From NCBI RefSeq assembly GCF_004564355.1, contig NZ_CP038266.1, forward strand, positions 2,356,001 to 2,420,000: 64,000 nucleotides of DNA. Direction: 5' to 3'. Position 1 is the first letter of the stretch. Each line of letters begins with the position of its first letter. The stretch comes from Microbacterium wangchenii. Lineage in GTDB: Bacteria; Actinomycetota; Actinomycetes; Actinomycetales; Microbacteriaceae. A model generated the notes under the pieces. It saw only the letters and a list, made by a program, of their open reading frames with translations. It did no database searches and was not told the origin of the DNA. Below are positions 19,180-28,446 of the stretch, one piece after another. A program made the translations under genes and the position numbers.

Positions 19180-20526
19180 ATGGCACGCTCACCACTCACT
19201 CTAGCCGCGTCGGCGACGGCGGCCCTGCCGCGCATCGCCGTGGTGGGAGCCGGTCCCCTCACGGAGCACGCGGCGGGTCGTTTCGACGCCGCCTTCGTGC
19301 GCTTGGAGGACGGGCGCGACGCGGTCGTCCGCATGCCTGCCGGCGAGGATTCCGCGGCCGACCTGGCGGCAGAGTCCCGCGCGCTCGTCGCCCTCACCCC
19401 CGGCGTGCGCGCTCTGCTGCCCTTCCGCGCGCCGGAGGTCCTCGGCGAATGCGGTTCGGGTGCCGCCCGCGTCCTGGTGGTGGACTTCCTTCCCGGCTAC
19501 CGGGTCGACCCCGCGCACTTGCCGAAGGGGCGCGGCATCGCCACGGCCGTGGGCGCCGCCCTCGCCGCCGTGCACGCGCTGCCGCCCTCGATCGTGCGGA
19601 CCGATGGCCTGCCGGTGCGCACTCCCGAGCAGGTGCGCGACGACGTGGTGCGACTCCTCGACCGCGTGGAGGGGACGCGACGGGCACCCGACGTGCTCGC
19701 CGAGCGCTGGCGCCGGGCGGTCGAATCCGACGAGCTGTGGCGTTTCGAGTCGGCCGTCGTCCTCGGCGGCGCGACGTCGTCCACCTTCCTGCTCGCCGAC
19801 GACGGCGATGACGTCCGCGTCGTGGGCGCACTGGAGTGGGCCGGCCTGAGCGTGGGAGATCCCGCCACCGACCTGCGGTGGCTCGCCTCGGCACCGGAAG
19901 CGGCAGACGCCGTGCTGTCCGGCTACACCGCCGACGCCGCCCGTGCGCCCGACGCGCTGCTGCGCGAACGCGCCCGCCTGTACGCCGAGCTGGAGTTCGC
20001 CCGGTGGCTCGTGCACGGCGTCGACACCGGCGACGACACGGTCGTCGACGACGCCGTCGCCCTCCTGGATGCACTCGCCGACGGCGTGCGCGGGGATCGG
20101 ATCGTGCCGGATGCGCCGGTCGATCTGGAGAGCGCGATGGCGTTCGTGGAGCGCATGCCGGAGCCGGGCACCGTCGCGGCGGACACCTCGATGCAGACGG
20201 ACACGTACGACCCCGAGATGCTCTCGCTGTTCATCGCCACCGAACGCGACCGCACCGACAGCCCGCCCGACTCCGCCGACTCCCCCGACTTCGGTCTCGA
20301 CGGTCTGCGCCACCCGGAGGAGACCGCGACGGCTCCGATCGACATCACCGGGTGGGCGCACCGCTCAGACGACGGCTCGCCGGTCCCCGCCGACACCGGA
20401 TCCCCCGCGGGGCCCGACGCATCCGACCAGGACGGCCCGCTCGAGGAGGAAGCGGCCCGCGCATCGCGCGCGGCGCTGCGGTGGTGGGGACGCGACGGCT
20501 CGACGCGTCTCAGTTCCGGAGGATGA
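19180..20526 (+). CDS. Phosphotransferase-like (APH fold) protein
   Basis: A 448-residue protein whose N-terminal ~290 residues resemble the aminoglycoside/macrolide phosphotransferase fold: VVDFLPG hinge, ALAAVHALP, and LEWAGLSVGDPATDLRWL, where the DP-TDL segment corresponds to the metal-binding Asp region. The usual HGDLxxxN catalytic-loop signature is not obvious; the equivalent place reads LGGATSSTFLL. Activity is therefore doubtful. The C-terminal ~150 residues are acidic and low in complexity (many Asp/Ser/Pro). It sits between nudC and adnB, converging on adnB with a 17-bp overlap. A drug-resistance role should not be assumed. Confidence 0.8.
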   Translation: MARSPLTLAASATAALPRIAVVGAGPLTEHAAGRFDAAFVRLEDGRDAVVRMPAGEDSAADLAAESRALVALTPGVRALLPFRAPEVLGECGSGAARVLVVDFLPGYRVDPAHLPKGRGIATAVGAALAAVHALPPSIVRTDGLPVRTPEQVRDDVVRLLDRVEGTRRAPDVLAERWRRAVESDELWRFESAVVLGGATSSTFLLADDGDDVRVVGALEWAGLSVGDPATDLRWLASAPEAADAVLSGYTADAARAPDALLRERARLYAELEFARWLVHGVDTGDDTVVDDAVALLDALADGVRGDRIVPDAPVDLESAMAFVERMPEPGTVAADTSMQTDTYDPEMLSLFIATERDRTDSPPDSADSPDFGLDGLRHPEETATAPIDITGWAHRSDDGSPVPADTGSPAGPDASDQDGPLEEEAARASRAALRWWGRDGSTRLSSGG

Positions 20527-23500
20527 GGCCGTCGGCGACGTAGAACAGCGCCACGTCGATCCGCTCCCGAGGCACCCCGTGCCGCTGCGCGTACGCCTCG
20601 CGGTACAGCTCCAGCTGCAGCATCCGCTCGCGTCGCTCCGCGTCGGTGACGGGCGGACGCCCCGTCTTCCAGTCCACGATCTCGATCCGCTCGCCGCGGC
20701 GGTACACCGCGTCGAGCTTGCAGATCACGATGTGCGGACGGCCGTCCAGGTCGGTCGCGACGTAGTCGATCTCGGTCTCGACCTCCAGAGGTCGCAGCGG
20801 CGCCCACTCCGACCGCTCGAAGTTCTCCTGCAGGACGGCCAGGTCGGCCGCGTCGGCGGGGAGCGCGTCGGAGACGTCGTCATCCCACAGCCCGTCGTCC
20901 CACAGAGCGTCGTCGAGGCCGCCGCCCGCACCCACGAGGCCTGAGCGGCGCTCGACCCACGCGTGGAACAGCGTGCCCAGGCGCGTCTGGCGATAGGGCC
21001 GCTCGGGCATGGGCCGATCCAGCGCCTCCACAGCGCCGGCGTAGTCGGCGACGTAGTCCTTGTAGCGGGATGCCGGGATGCGCACCGGCGCGGTGCGCTG
21101 CAGCGGTCGCATCCGCTCCGCGCGCTCGGCCAGCAGCAGCCCGGCCTCCTCATCCGGCTCGGGGAGGGGCTCCCTGCGGGCACGTTCCACCTCCGCCGCG
21201 GCCGCGGCCACCGCGGGCCGGCGCACCCCGAGCGGGTCCATCGGCCAGTGCAGCAGCCGCCGCTCGTCGCCGTACGGGTTGTCGCCGGGGTCATCCTCGG
21301 GCAGCTCGATCCCCAGGGCCTCCACCACCTCGGTGAGGAAGGGGCTGCGCGTGCGCGGCCGCTTGGTGCCCGCCCAGCTGGAGCCGGAGAGCAGCAGGGA
21401 ATCGCGGGCGCGCGTGATGGCGACGTATGCCAGGCGCCGGTCCTCGTTGAGCTGCCGTCTGCGGTTGGCCGCCACGTAGTCGTCGATCGCCGCTTTGAGC
21501 TCCTGCTGGGTCGCGGCCGAGCGCCACGCCAGTTCGGGCAGCCACGGCGCGTCTCCGCGGAAGGCGGTGGGCAGCACGCCGAAGCCGAGCCATCCGGCGG
21601 TGTCGCGCGGCAGCGAGGGGAGTTCGTCGGTGACCAACCGCACCACCGCGACGGCGTCCCACTCCAGCCCCTTCGAGCCGTGGATCGTGAGCAGCTGGAC
21701 CACGTCGTCCTCGGGGGGCTCGGTGCGCGGGGCGAACTCGTCCAGCTTCTCGGCATGATCCAGCCACGCCAGCAGGTTGGGCACCGAACCGGACTCGTCG
21801 GCGGCGAGGAAACCGGAGATCTCGTCCACGAACGCCCGCAGCTGCGCGGAGGCGATGCGGGCCGGCCCCCGCGTCTCGTTGGCGGCGAGTTCGACGTCCA
21901 GGCGCAGCTCGAGCTCGATGAGGCGCACGAGTTCGGGGATCGGGGCGCCGATCGCGCGCCGGAGGCCCGCGAGCACCGCGCCGGCCTCCCGCAGGCGGGC
22001 CCGCGCGGCAGGGGTGAACTCCGCCAGCCACCCGTGGTCGTCCCGCTGGCGCGCGACGAAGTCGAGTGCGTCGACGAGCGAGGCCCGGTCGGCACCGGGG
22101 ATCGAGCGCAGCCGTTCGGTCACGACGGCATCCAGCGGCTGCAGCGCGGCATCGGAGGTGGCCAGGCGGCGGGCCAGCAGCGCGAGGCGGCGCAGGTCGG
22201 CCAGGCCGATCGCCCACCGCGGACCCGACAGCAGCCGAAGGAGCGACGACCCCGCGTCGGGGTCGCTCAGCACCCGCAGCGCGGCCACCACGTCGACGAC
22301 CTCGGGCGTGGTGAGCAGCCCGCCCAGCCCCAGGATGCGGTGTGGGATGCCGCGACGCCCGAGTGCGTCGCCGAAGCGCACCATGTGCTTCTTGCTGCGG
22401 AACAGCACGGCTCCCGTCGTGGGCGAGCCCTCCGCCGCGCGCGCGGCGCGGACGCCGACGAACCACTCCGCGACGCGGTCGGCTTCCGCGTCGAGGTCCC
22501 GCTCGAATACCGCCGTGATCTGCCCGGCGGGGGCTCCCGGGCGGGAGCGGAGCTCTTCGACGTCGACCGCGGCGCCGCGCGCGAGCGGCTGGAGCACCGC
22601 GTTGGCCGCTGTCAGCACGCGCGAGCTGTTGCGCCAGCTGGTCAGCAGCGAGAAGCGCAGGCAGTCGCCGCCGAAGGCCGCGGGGAAGCCGGCCAGGTTG
22701 CCCGCGCTCGCCCCGCGCCACGCGTAGATGGCCTGGTGCGGGTCGCCCACCGCCATGACGCCGGTGCCGGCGAACAGCGCGGAGAGGAGGTCGGTCTGCA
22801 CGACCGAGGTGTCCTGGTACTCGTCCAGCAGCACGACGCGGAAGCGGGCGCGCACCTCGTCGACGACGGCGGGATGACCGCGCACGATCTGCAGGGCCCC
22901 CGCGACCTGGTCGGCGAAGTCCATGACCCCGAGCCGCTCCTTCTCGCGCGCGTACTCCCGCGCCAGTTCGGCGAGCATCCCCAGCGCGTCGACACGGCCG
23001 ACGGCGGTCTCGACGGGCTTGAGCACCCCCGTGCCCTTGCGGGCGGAGGGAAGCTGCAGCACGGAGGCGAACCGGGCGGGGAAGGCGGCGAGCGCGGCGA
23101 GGTCGACGAGGTTGTCCACGCCGTCGCGGGCGATCCGCAGGGCCGCGTCGATGATCGTGCGCGGCGCCTCCGGACGCTGCTCGAGGCGGGGATCGTCGGA
23201 GGCGAACACGACGCGGCGCATCAGCAGCCACGCGGCGGATTCGGACAGGATCGCCGCTTCGGCGTCGCGGCCGATGCGCAGGCCGTGCTCGCGCACCAGT
23301 GCGTCGGCGAAGCTGTTGTAGGTCGCCACCGTGGGACGGTGCAGCAGCTCGTCGCCGTCCCCCTCGGCAGGCCGGGCCCCCGCGCGCTGGGCGAGGCCGT
23401 CGAGGATCGCGGCGCGCTCCGCGTCGGCGCGCGCGCCCTCGCCGAGGTCCGCCAGCGGCGCCAGCTCTCCCGCGCGGTGCAGTTCGGGCAGGAGCGGGAG

Positions 23501-23794
23501 CAGGCCCCGACGCTCGTACTCGCTCAAGCGGTGCAGGCGCCGGCCGATGCGCTCGGCGAGCTCGCCGGCGGCCTTGCGGGTGAAGGTCAGTCCGAGCACC
23601 TCGTCGCGGCGGACCAGTCCGTTGGCCACGAGCCACACGACGCGTCCGGCCATCGTCTCGGTCTTCCCGCTGCCGGCGCCGGCGACCACGAGGGCCGGCT
23701 CCAGCGGCGCCTCGATGACGGCGGCCTGCTCGGGCGTGGGCGCGAACTGCCCCAGGGCGGCCGCGATCGTCGCGGCCGGGATCACGCCGCTCAC
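20510..23794 (-). CDS. adnB: AdnB-like subunit: UvrD-type helicase fused to RecB-family nuclease
   Basis: Probable motor-nuclease subunit of the AdnAB double-strand-break resection machine, 1094 residues. Walker A is GAGSGKTE (39-46), Walker B is LLDEYQDTSVV, motif III is GDPHQAIYAWRGA, and motif VI is YVAITRARDSLL. The C-terminal PD-(D/E)XK nuclease shows KLDAVYRRGERIEIVDWKTG, with catalytic D and K in DWK (1041-1043). GTG at 23794 overlaps the adnA stop (GTGA), the usual adnA-adnB coupling. A longer in-phase frame upstream only shadows adnA. The intact motifs argue that this subunit carries the main motor. Confidence 0.93.
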   Translation of the reverse strand: MSGVIPAATIAAALGQFAPTPEQAAVIEAPLEPALVVAGAGSGKTETMAGRVVWLVANGLVRRDEVLGLTFTRKAAGELAERIGRRLHRLSEYERRGLLPLLPELHRAGELAPLADLGEGARADAERAAILDGLAQRAGARPAEGDGDELLHRPTVATYNSFADALVREHGLRIGRDAEAAILSESAAWLLMRRVVFASDDPRLEQRPEAPRTIIDAALRIARDGVDNLVDLAALAAFPARFASVLQLPSARKGTGVLKPVETAVGRVDALGMLAELAREYAREKERLGVMDFADQVAGALQIVRGHPAVVDEVRARFRVVLLDEYQDTSVVQTDLLSALFAGTGVMAVGDPHQAIYAWRGASAGNLAGFPAAFGGDCLRFSLLTSWRNSSRVLTAANAVLQPLARGAAVDVEELRSRPGAPAGQITAVFERDLDAEADRVAEWFVGVRAARAAEGSPTTGAVLFRSKKHMVRFGDALGRRGIPHRILGLGGLLTTPEVVDVVAALRVLSDPDAGSSLLRLLSGPRWAIGLADLRRLALLARRLATSDAALQPLDAVVTERLRSIPGADRASLVDALDFVARQRDDHGWLAEFTPAARARLREAGAVLAGLRRAIGAPIPELVRLIELELRLDVELAANETRGPARIASAQLRAFVDEISGFLAADESGSVPNLLAWLDHAEKLDEFAPRTEPPEDDVVQLLTIHGSKGLEWDAVAVVRLVTDELPSLPRDTAGWLGFGVLPTAFRGDAPWLPELAWRSAATQQELKAAIDDYVAANRRRQLNEDRRLAYVAITRARDSLLLSGSSWAGTKRPRTRSPFLTEVVEALGIELPEDDPGDNPYGDERRLLHWPMDPLGVRRPAVAAAAAEVERARREPLPEPDEEAGLLLAERAERMRPLQRTAPVRIPASRYKDYVADYAGAVEALDRPMPERPYRQTRLGTLFHAWVERRSGLVGAGGGLDDALWDDGLWDDDVSDALPADAADLAVLQENFERSEWAPLRPLEVETEIDYVATDLDGRPHIVICKLDAVYRRGERIEIVDWKTGRPPVTDAERRERMLQLELYREAYAQRHGVPRERIDVALFYVADGLILRN

Positions 23795-26700
23795 GACGCG
23801 CTCACCGCTGCGATCGTGTGGATGCGGCACACCCCGTACGCGTACTCGTCGCGGCAGTGCTCCTCGTACGCGGCCGCGAAGCTCGTGCCGCGCATGACGT
23901 CGACGGCATCGGCCACGCGCGCGACGAACGCGGCCCGCTGATCGTCGTCGAAGGGGGGCTGGCGGGGCGTGACGTAGTCCGCCGTCGCGGCAGTGGGCCG
24001 CAGCACCAGCAGCTTGGCCCCGCCCGACGGCATGCCGGCGACGGCGTCGATCGCCCCGGCCGCATGGGCGAGCTGGTACGCCGCGAGCTGGGGGTTCTCG
24101 GCCACCTTCGCGTCGGTCTGCGGCTCGCTCTTGCCGGTCTTCAGATCGACGATCACCACCGAACCGTCGGGGGCGAGCTCCACGCGGTCGATGTCGCCGC
24201 TGAGCACGGCGCCGTGCGCGCCGGCGTCTTCCAGCGGGATGGGCACTTCGAAGTGCCGCTCGGCGCCGAGGAGGCGGCCGCCGTCGGCGGCGAACCGCGC
24301 GAGGTACAGCGCGAGGCGGCGGACGAGGTCGCGCGCCCGCGTGCGCTCGGCACGCTCGCGCCACGCCGCTTCGAACTCCAGTTCGCCCCAGCGCGCCTCC
24401 ACCGCCGCCCACAGCGCCTCCTCGTCCGGCGACTCGGCGGTCTCCAGCGCCGCGTGCAGGACCGTCCCGATGCCGGCGGTCATACCCTGGCGGTCTCCGC
24501 CCAGGTCGGAGATGACCCAGTCGAGCTGACACTCCTCCAGCGCGTGCAGCCGCGAGGGCGACACCCGCACGGGCTCGCGGTCGAGGTCGCGCAGCGGCGC
24601 GGTGGAGGTGGGCGGCAGCATCCCGTACCACGACTCCGGGGCGGCTCCGGCGACCTCCGCACCGGCGAGCACGGCGAGCTGTCCCGCCGCCGCCCGTCGC
24701 TGTGCGGCGGTGGACCGTGCTGAGGTCAGCGTGCGCCGGTGCTGGGCGACGAGGCCTCGCAGCGACAGCGGATGCTCCGCCAGCGAGCCGGCCGGCTCAG
24801 GGGCCGGCAGCATCTCGAAGAACACGCTGGGACCCTGGTCGTCGTCGTCCACGGCCGTGACCACGAGGCGCCTGTTCGCGCGGGAGACGGCGCGGGCGAA
24901 CAGGCGCAGCTCGTCGTGCATCGCCTGTCGCCGGCGGTCGAGGATGCCCGCCGTGGGCGCATCGGGGCGCAGCACCGCATCCGCGAGCCGCCAGGTCTGC
25001 AGGAGCCCGCCGCGCACGCGCGTGTTGGGCCAGATCCCGTCCTGCACCCCGGCCACGATCACGGTGTCGAACGATCGCGCCGCGGCGGCTGCGGGAGTGA
25101 GGACGTGCACGGCGTCGGCCCGCTCGACGTCGTCGAGGCGGTCTTCGGCGACGTCGCTGTCGCGCACGGCCCGAACGAACGTGGCGGCCGGTTCGCCCGG
25201 CTGACGCTCGCCGAAGCGCTTCGCGGCCTGGAAGAGTGCGACGACCGCATCCAGGTCGCGGTTGGCCTGATCGGCGACGGGCCCGTTTCCCCGGGCGGCT
25301 TCGCGCCACGCCCGCTGCAGTCCGCTGCGCTCCCACACGGTCCACAGCAGCTCGTGGGCGGTGGCGTGCTCGTCCGCCTGCGCGCGCACGGCCGCAAGCG
25401 TCAGCCCCAGGCGGGCGGCCCGTCGCGCCTCGCGCGTGTCGAGCGCTTCGAGTTCGAGTGGATGCCGCAGGCCCGAGACCAGCAGGTCGCCCGCCGTGCG
25501 CTCTCCGCCGTCGGCGATCTCGGCCGAGCGCAGCAGCATCCGCAGCCGCCGCACTTCGATGGGGTCCAGTCCGCCGCACACGCCCAGCAGCGCGTCGGTG
25601 AGGGCCGGCGCGGTCCACTCCTGCGGGTCCTGCACGGCCAGTTCGACCACTGCGAGCAGGTCCCGCACGGGGCGCTGCGCGCCGAGGGGGCGGCCGGGGC
25701 CGCTCGCCCGCGCCGGCACCTCGCGCGCGGCGAGCTCGGTCTCCAGCGCGGAGACCTGCCGGGAGTCGTGGGCGATGACCGCGCACTCCCGCCACGGCAC
25801 GCCGTCCAGGACGTGCCGCTCGCGCAGGAGCCGGGCGATGGCGTCGAGCTCCTCGCCGGGTGAGCGCAGCAGGTAGGTGCGCACCGAGCCGTCCGGGGCC
25901 GCCCCCTCGGGCGCCCGGCGGTGCGCGACCACGCCGGCCGCGCCGATGCGCGCGGTGACCGAGCGGACCAGGTCGACCTGCGCACGGGTGCCGCGGTGCA
26001 CCGTGCCGAGCACCTCGACCCTGCCGAGCACGTGCGCCAGGCGCGCGAAATTCTCCGGTGTGGCACCGCGGAAGGCCCCCGAACCCACGTCGGGGTCTCC
26101 CCACGCGACGACGCCGATCCCGCGGGCGCGGCACGCCTCGAGAAGTTCGACGCCTCCGGCGGTGAGCTCCTGGGCATCGTCCACGAGGATGCAGCGCAAC
26201 CCCGCGAACCGGCCGAGGACGGCGGCCGGGGCGGTGCGCACGATGCCGATGGCCTCGCGCACGAGACCCGCCGCATCGCGGTACGCGCCGCGCATGTCGG
26301 AGCGGACGCGGTGGTACTCGCGGGCGAAGGAGGCCAGTGCGGCCCACGCCGGAACGTCGCAGCGCGCCGCGAGCGCGTCGAGGTCGTCCGGCTGGATCCC
26401 GAGCGTCGTGCACTCGGCCAGGAAAGCCCGCACGTCGCTGCGGAAGCCCCGCGTCCCGCGGATGCCCGCCCCCAGGTCGTCGGGCCAGCGGCGCAGTCCG
26501 GCGGCTTCGTCCTCGGCATCGCCGGCGAGGAGGTCCTGGATGATCTGGTCCTCGTCGCGGCCGGTGAGCAGCTGCGGCGGTTCGCCACCGGCGTGCACCT
26601 CGGCCCCGCGGACGAGGTGGTAGGCGAAGGAGGCCACCGAGCGCGCCATCGGACCGGCCGTCGCGCGGCCCACGGCAAGACCCAGCGGATCGCGCAGGGC

Positions 26701-26913
26701 GGTCGCGCTCGGACGCGTCGGGGTGAGCACGAGCAGGTCGTCCGGGTCCAGTCCTGCGGCCACGAGGGCACGCACCCGCGCCACCAGCGACGCGGTCTTG
26801 CCGGATCCCGGCGCGCCGGCCACGACGGCGGATGCGTCCGCCGGCAGTGCCGTCACCGTGCGCTGCGACTCGTCCAGGGCGGCATCCGCAACGAACGTCT
26901 CGCCCCGAACCAT
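23791..26913 (-). CDS. adnA: AdnA-like subunit: helicase-like motor with C-terminal RecB-family nuclease
   Basis: Partner of AdnB in end resection, 1040 residues. Walker A GAPGSGKT (33-40) is intact. The Walker B position reads LVDDAQELTAGG, missing the canonical DExQD spacing, which fits a weaker motor. The nuclease domain has GDIDRVELAPDGSVVIVDLK with catalytic DLK at 923-925. Only three Cys fall in or beside the nuclease (EECQLDW, C1020 and C1029), fewer than the four needed for the Fe-S clasp of AddB-type nucleases. The start has no strong ribosome binding site. It is divergent from the DUF3107 gene. Confidence 0.9.
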   Translation of the reverse strand: MVRGETFVADAALDESQRTVTALPADASAVVAGAPGSGKTASLVARVRALVAAGLDPDDLLVLTPTRPSATALRDPLGLAVGRATAGPMARSVASFAYHLVRGAEVHAGGEPPQLLTGRDEDQIIQDLLAGDAEDEAAGLRRWPDDLGAGIRGTRGFRSDVRAFLAECTTLGIQPDDLDALAARCDVPAWAALASFAREYHRVRSDMRGAYRDAAGLVREAIGIVRTAPAAVLGRFAGLRCILVDDAQELTAGGVELLEACRARGIGVVAWGDPDVGSGAFRGATPENFARLAHVLGRVEVLGTVHRGTRAQVDLVRSVTARIGAAGVVAHRRAPEGAAPDGSVRTYLLRSPGEELDAIARLLRERHVLDGVPWRECAVIAHDSRQVSALETELAAREVPARASGPGRPLGAQRPVRDLLAVVELAVQDPQEWTAPALTDALLGVCGGLDPIEVRRLRMLLRSAEIADGGERTAGDLLVSGLRHPLELEALDTREARRAARLGLTLAAVRAQADEHATAHELLWTVWERSGLQRAWREAARGNGPVADQANRDLDAVVALFQAAKRFGERQPGEPAATFVRAVRDSDVAEDRLDDVERADAVHVLTPAAAAARSFDTVIVAGVQDGIWPNTRVRGGLLQTWRLADAVLRPDAPTAGILDRRRQAMHDELRLFARAVSRANRRLVVTAVDDDDQGPSVFFEMLPAPEPAGSLAEHPLSLRGLVAQHRRTLTSARSTAAQRRAAAGQLAVLAGAEVAGAAPESWYGMLPPTSTAPLRDLDREPVRVSPSRLHALEECQLDWVISDLGGDRQGMTAGIGTVLHAALETAESPDEEALWAAVEARWGELEFEAAWRERAERTRARDLVRRLALYLARFAADGGRLLGAERHFEVPIPLEDAGAHGAVLSGDIDRVELAPDGSVVIVDLKTGKSEPQTDAKVAENPQLAAYQLAHAAGAIDAVAGMPSGGAKLLVLRPTAATADYVTPRQPPFDDDQRAAFVARVADAVDVMRGTSFAAAYEEHCRDEYAYGVCRIHTIAAVSAS

Positions 26914-27040
26914 GCCGCTACGCTACCTCCGGTTTCCGACATCGTTCGCCCAGAGCGTTGCGCCGCCGGTCGGGGAGGCCGGAGGGCTGTCGTAGAGTCT
27001 TTCGTGGTGCCGGACCGTCCCCGGCAGGAAGGCAGTTCCC

Positions 27041-27265
27041 GTGGAGATCCGTATCGGAATCGCGAACACCGGCCGCGAACTCACCTTCGAGACCAACGAG
27101 TCGCCGGAGGTCGTGAAGAAGGCCGTCGCCGACGCGCTGGACGCCTCCGCGACGCACGTGACCTTCACCGACAGCAAGGGCAACGCCTACCTCGTCCCCA
27201 CCGCCGGGCTCGCGTTCGTGGAGATCGGCACGGAGGACACCCGCCGCGTCGGCTTCGTCGCCTGA
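27041..27265 (+). CDS. DUF3107 family small protein
   Basis: A 74-residue soluble protein of a conserved actinobacterial family (Rv3208A/TB9.4-like), starting EIRIGIANTGRELTFET with an acidic helical middle. GTG at 27041 has GGAAGG nearby upstream. It is followed after four bases by a small membrane-protein gene, probably in the same transcript. No function is known to me; its position beside adnA is conserved. Confidence 0.85.
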   Translation: MEIRIGIANTGRELTFETNESPEVVKKAVADALDASATHVTFTDSKGNAYLVPTAGLAFVEIGTEDTRRVGFVA

Positions 27266-27269
27266 TCCC

Positions 27270-27560
27270 GTGCAGATCCTCCTCGGCATCCTCGTCGCTG
27301 CCGTGATCGGCGTGGCGGCGCACTTCGCGCTGCCGCGGCGGCTCACCCGCGGTGTCGCGCTGGCTCCGCTGATCGCGGCGGCCTCCGGCGCAGTGGCCTG
27401 GACAGGGCTGACGTGGGCGGGCCTGGGTCCGGAGGATCCGCTCATCTGGGTCGCGGCGCTGGCTGTCCCGGCACTCGTGACCGTGCCCGTGGTCACGGTG
27501 CTGTCGGCTGCACGCGTGCGCAGCGACACCGCCGAGCGCGAGCGGCTGCGCCTGCGCTGA
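27270..27560 (+). CDS. Small two- to three-helix membrane protein
   Basis: A 96-residue hydrophobic protein with three predicted helices (about 1-20, 28-50, 58-80) and an Arg-rich end (ARVRSDTAERERLRLR). I do not recognise a named family. It follows DUF3107 by four bases, starts with GTG, and converges with the ferritin-like gene (18-bp gap). High GC at third positions supports coding. Confidence 0.72.
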   Translation: MQILLGILVAAVIGVAAHFALPRRLTRGVALAPLIAAASGAVAWTGLTWAGLGPEDPLIWVAALAVPALVTVPVVTVLSAARVRSDTAERERLRLR

Positions 27561-27578
27561 CGCGCTCCCCCGCCGGTC

Positions 27579-28295
27579 TCAGGCCGCCAGGCCCATCGCG
27601 TCCATCCGTCGCGCGTGACCGCGCATGAGGTCGGTGAAGACCGGTTCGACCTTGGCCTCGTCCGCCGCATCCAGTGCGCGCGTGCGCAGCGCCGAGCGCG
27701 CCACCAGGAGCGTGTCGCCCACCAGGCGGCGACCCCACAGCGCCAGCAGCGACGCCCACTCCTGGTCGCTCGCGATCGTCTGCTGCGTGATCTCGACGAT
27801 CGCCTGACGATCGTCGTCGGCGCGCAGGATGCGCGCGACACGGCGTCCGGTGTCGCCGTAGCTGGCCGAGAGCGCGAGGTAGAAGTCGTCCAGCATTCCG
27901 GCGGTGATGTGCACCGAGAGCATCGTCTCCTGCGGGCGCAGGCCGTGCGTGGCACGGCGGAACGCGTCCAGCTGCTCACGGAAGGGGAGCATGAGCGCCG
28001 TGGGGTCGTCGCCGCGTTCCCGGATGAGGGCCACGAGCTCCTCGTGCTTGCGCAGCGCGGCGCCGGCGGCCCGGGAGAGCGATTCCTTCTGCGCCAGTTC
28101 GGGCGTGGAGGCGATCAGCTCGCTGAGCGTCTCGAAGAACCCCAGCTGCAGGTAGGCCGCCTGGCCGAGGTAGGTGTCGACGTCGGGCGCGAGCTCCTCG
28201 AAGTCCACGCGCGTGGCATCCCCCAGATCGCCGCGGGACCGCAGAGTCAGGGGGCGCCCTTCGGGCCGGTTACGACGACGGAACCACTCGAACAC
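27579..28295 (-). CDS. Ferritin-like fold protein (MiaE-like, Rv3210c-like)
   Basis: A 238-residue, mostly helical protein of the ferritin-like superfamily that actinobacterial annotations relate to the tRNA hydroxylase MiaE. Helices contain acidic/His residues in the expected spacing (LQLGFFETLSEL, RKHEELVALI, DDFYLALSASYGD), but a complete di-iron ligand set cannot be assigned by eye. The GTG at 28295 excludes a poorly coding upstream stretch. It is divergent from the DEAD-box helicase gene across about 150 bp, as with Rv3210c and rhlE in mycobacteria. Confidence 0.8.
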   Translation of the reverse strand: MFEWFRRRNRPEGRPLTLRSRGDLGDATRVDFEELAPDVDTYLGQAAYLQLGFFETLSELIASTPELAQKESLSRAAGAALRKHEELVALIRERGDDPTALMLPFREQLDAFRRATHGLRPQETMLSVHITAGMLDDFYLALSASYGDTGRRVARILRADDDRQAIVEITQQTIASDQEWASLLALWGRRLVGDTLLVARSALRTRALDAADEAKVEPVFTDLMRGHARRMDAMGLAA

Positions 28296-28446
28296 GGGGT
28301 ACAGCCTAGGCGTGACCGGGGTGGAGCCGCGGGACCGGTATCCTGGAAGTGCCCCGGCATCGGATCGGGGCCCCGCGCCTGTGGCTGAGGAAGGGCGTGG
28401 ACCCCTCGACACAAGGCGGCACTCGTCCGCCGGACAGGCATCTATC

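Noticed and set aside
19180..20526. Antibiotic-resistance phosphotransferase
   Set aside because: The catalytic-loop HGDxxxxN is not visible and the gene sits in a conserved core neighbourhood, so a resistance claim is not supported.
20963..23941. 992-codon open frame on the plus strand
   Set aside because: Antisense to adnB, whose helicase and nuclease motifs are complete; no domain or ribosome binding site in the shadow frame.
23795..24631. 279-codon N-terminal extension of adnB
   Set aside because: It lies wholly within adnA in another frame and is Arg/Ala-rich shadow sequence; the GTGA overlap at 23794 gives a normal AdnB N-terminus.
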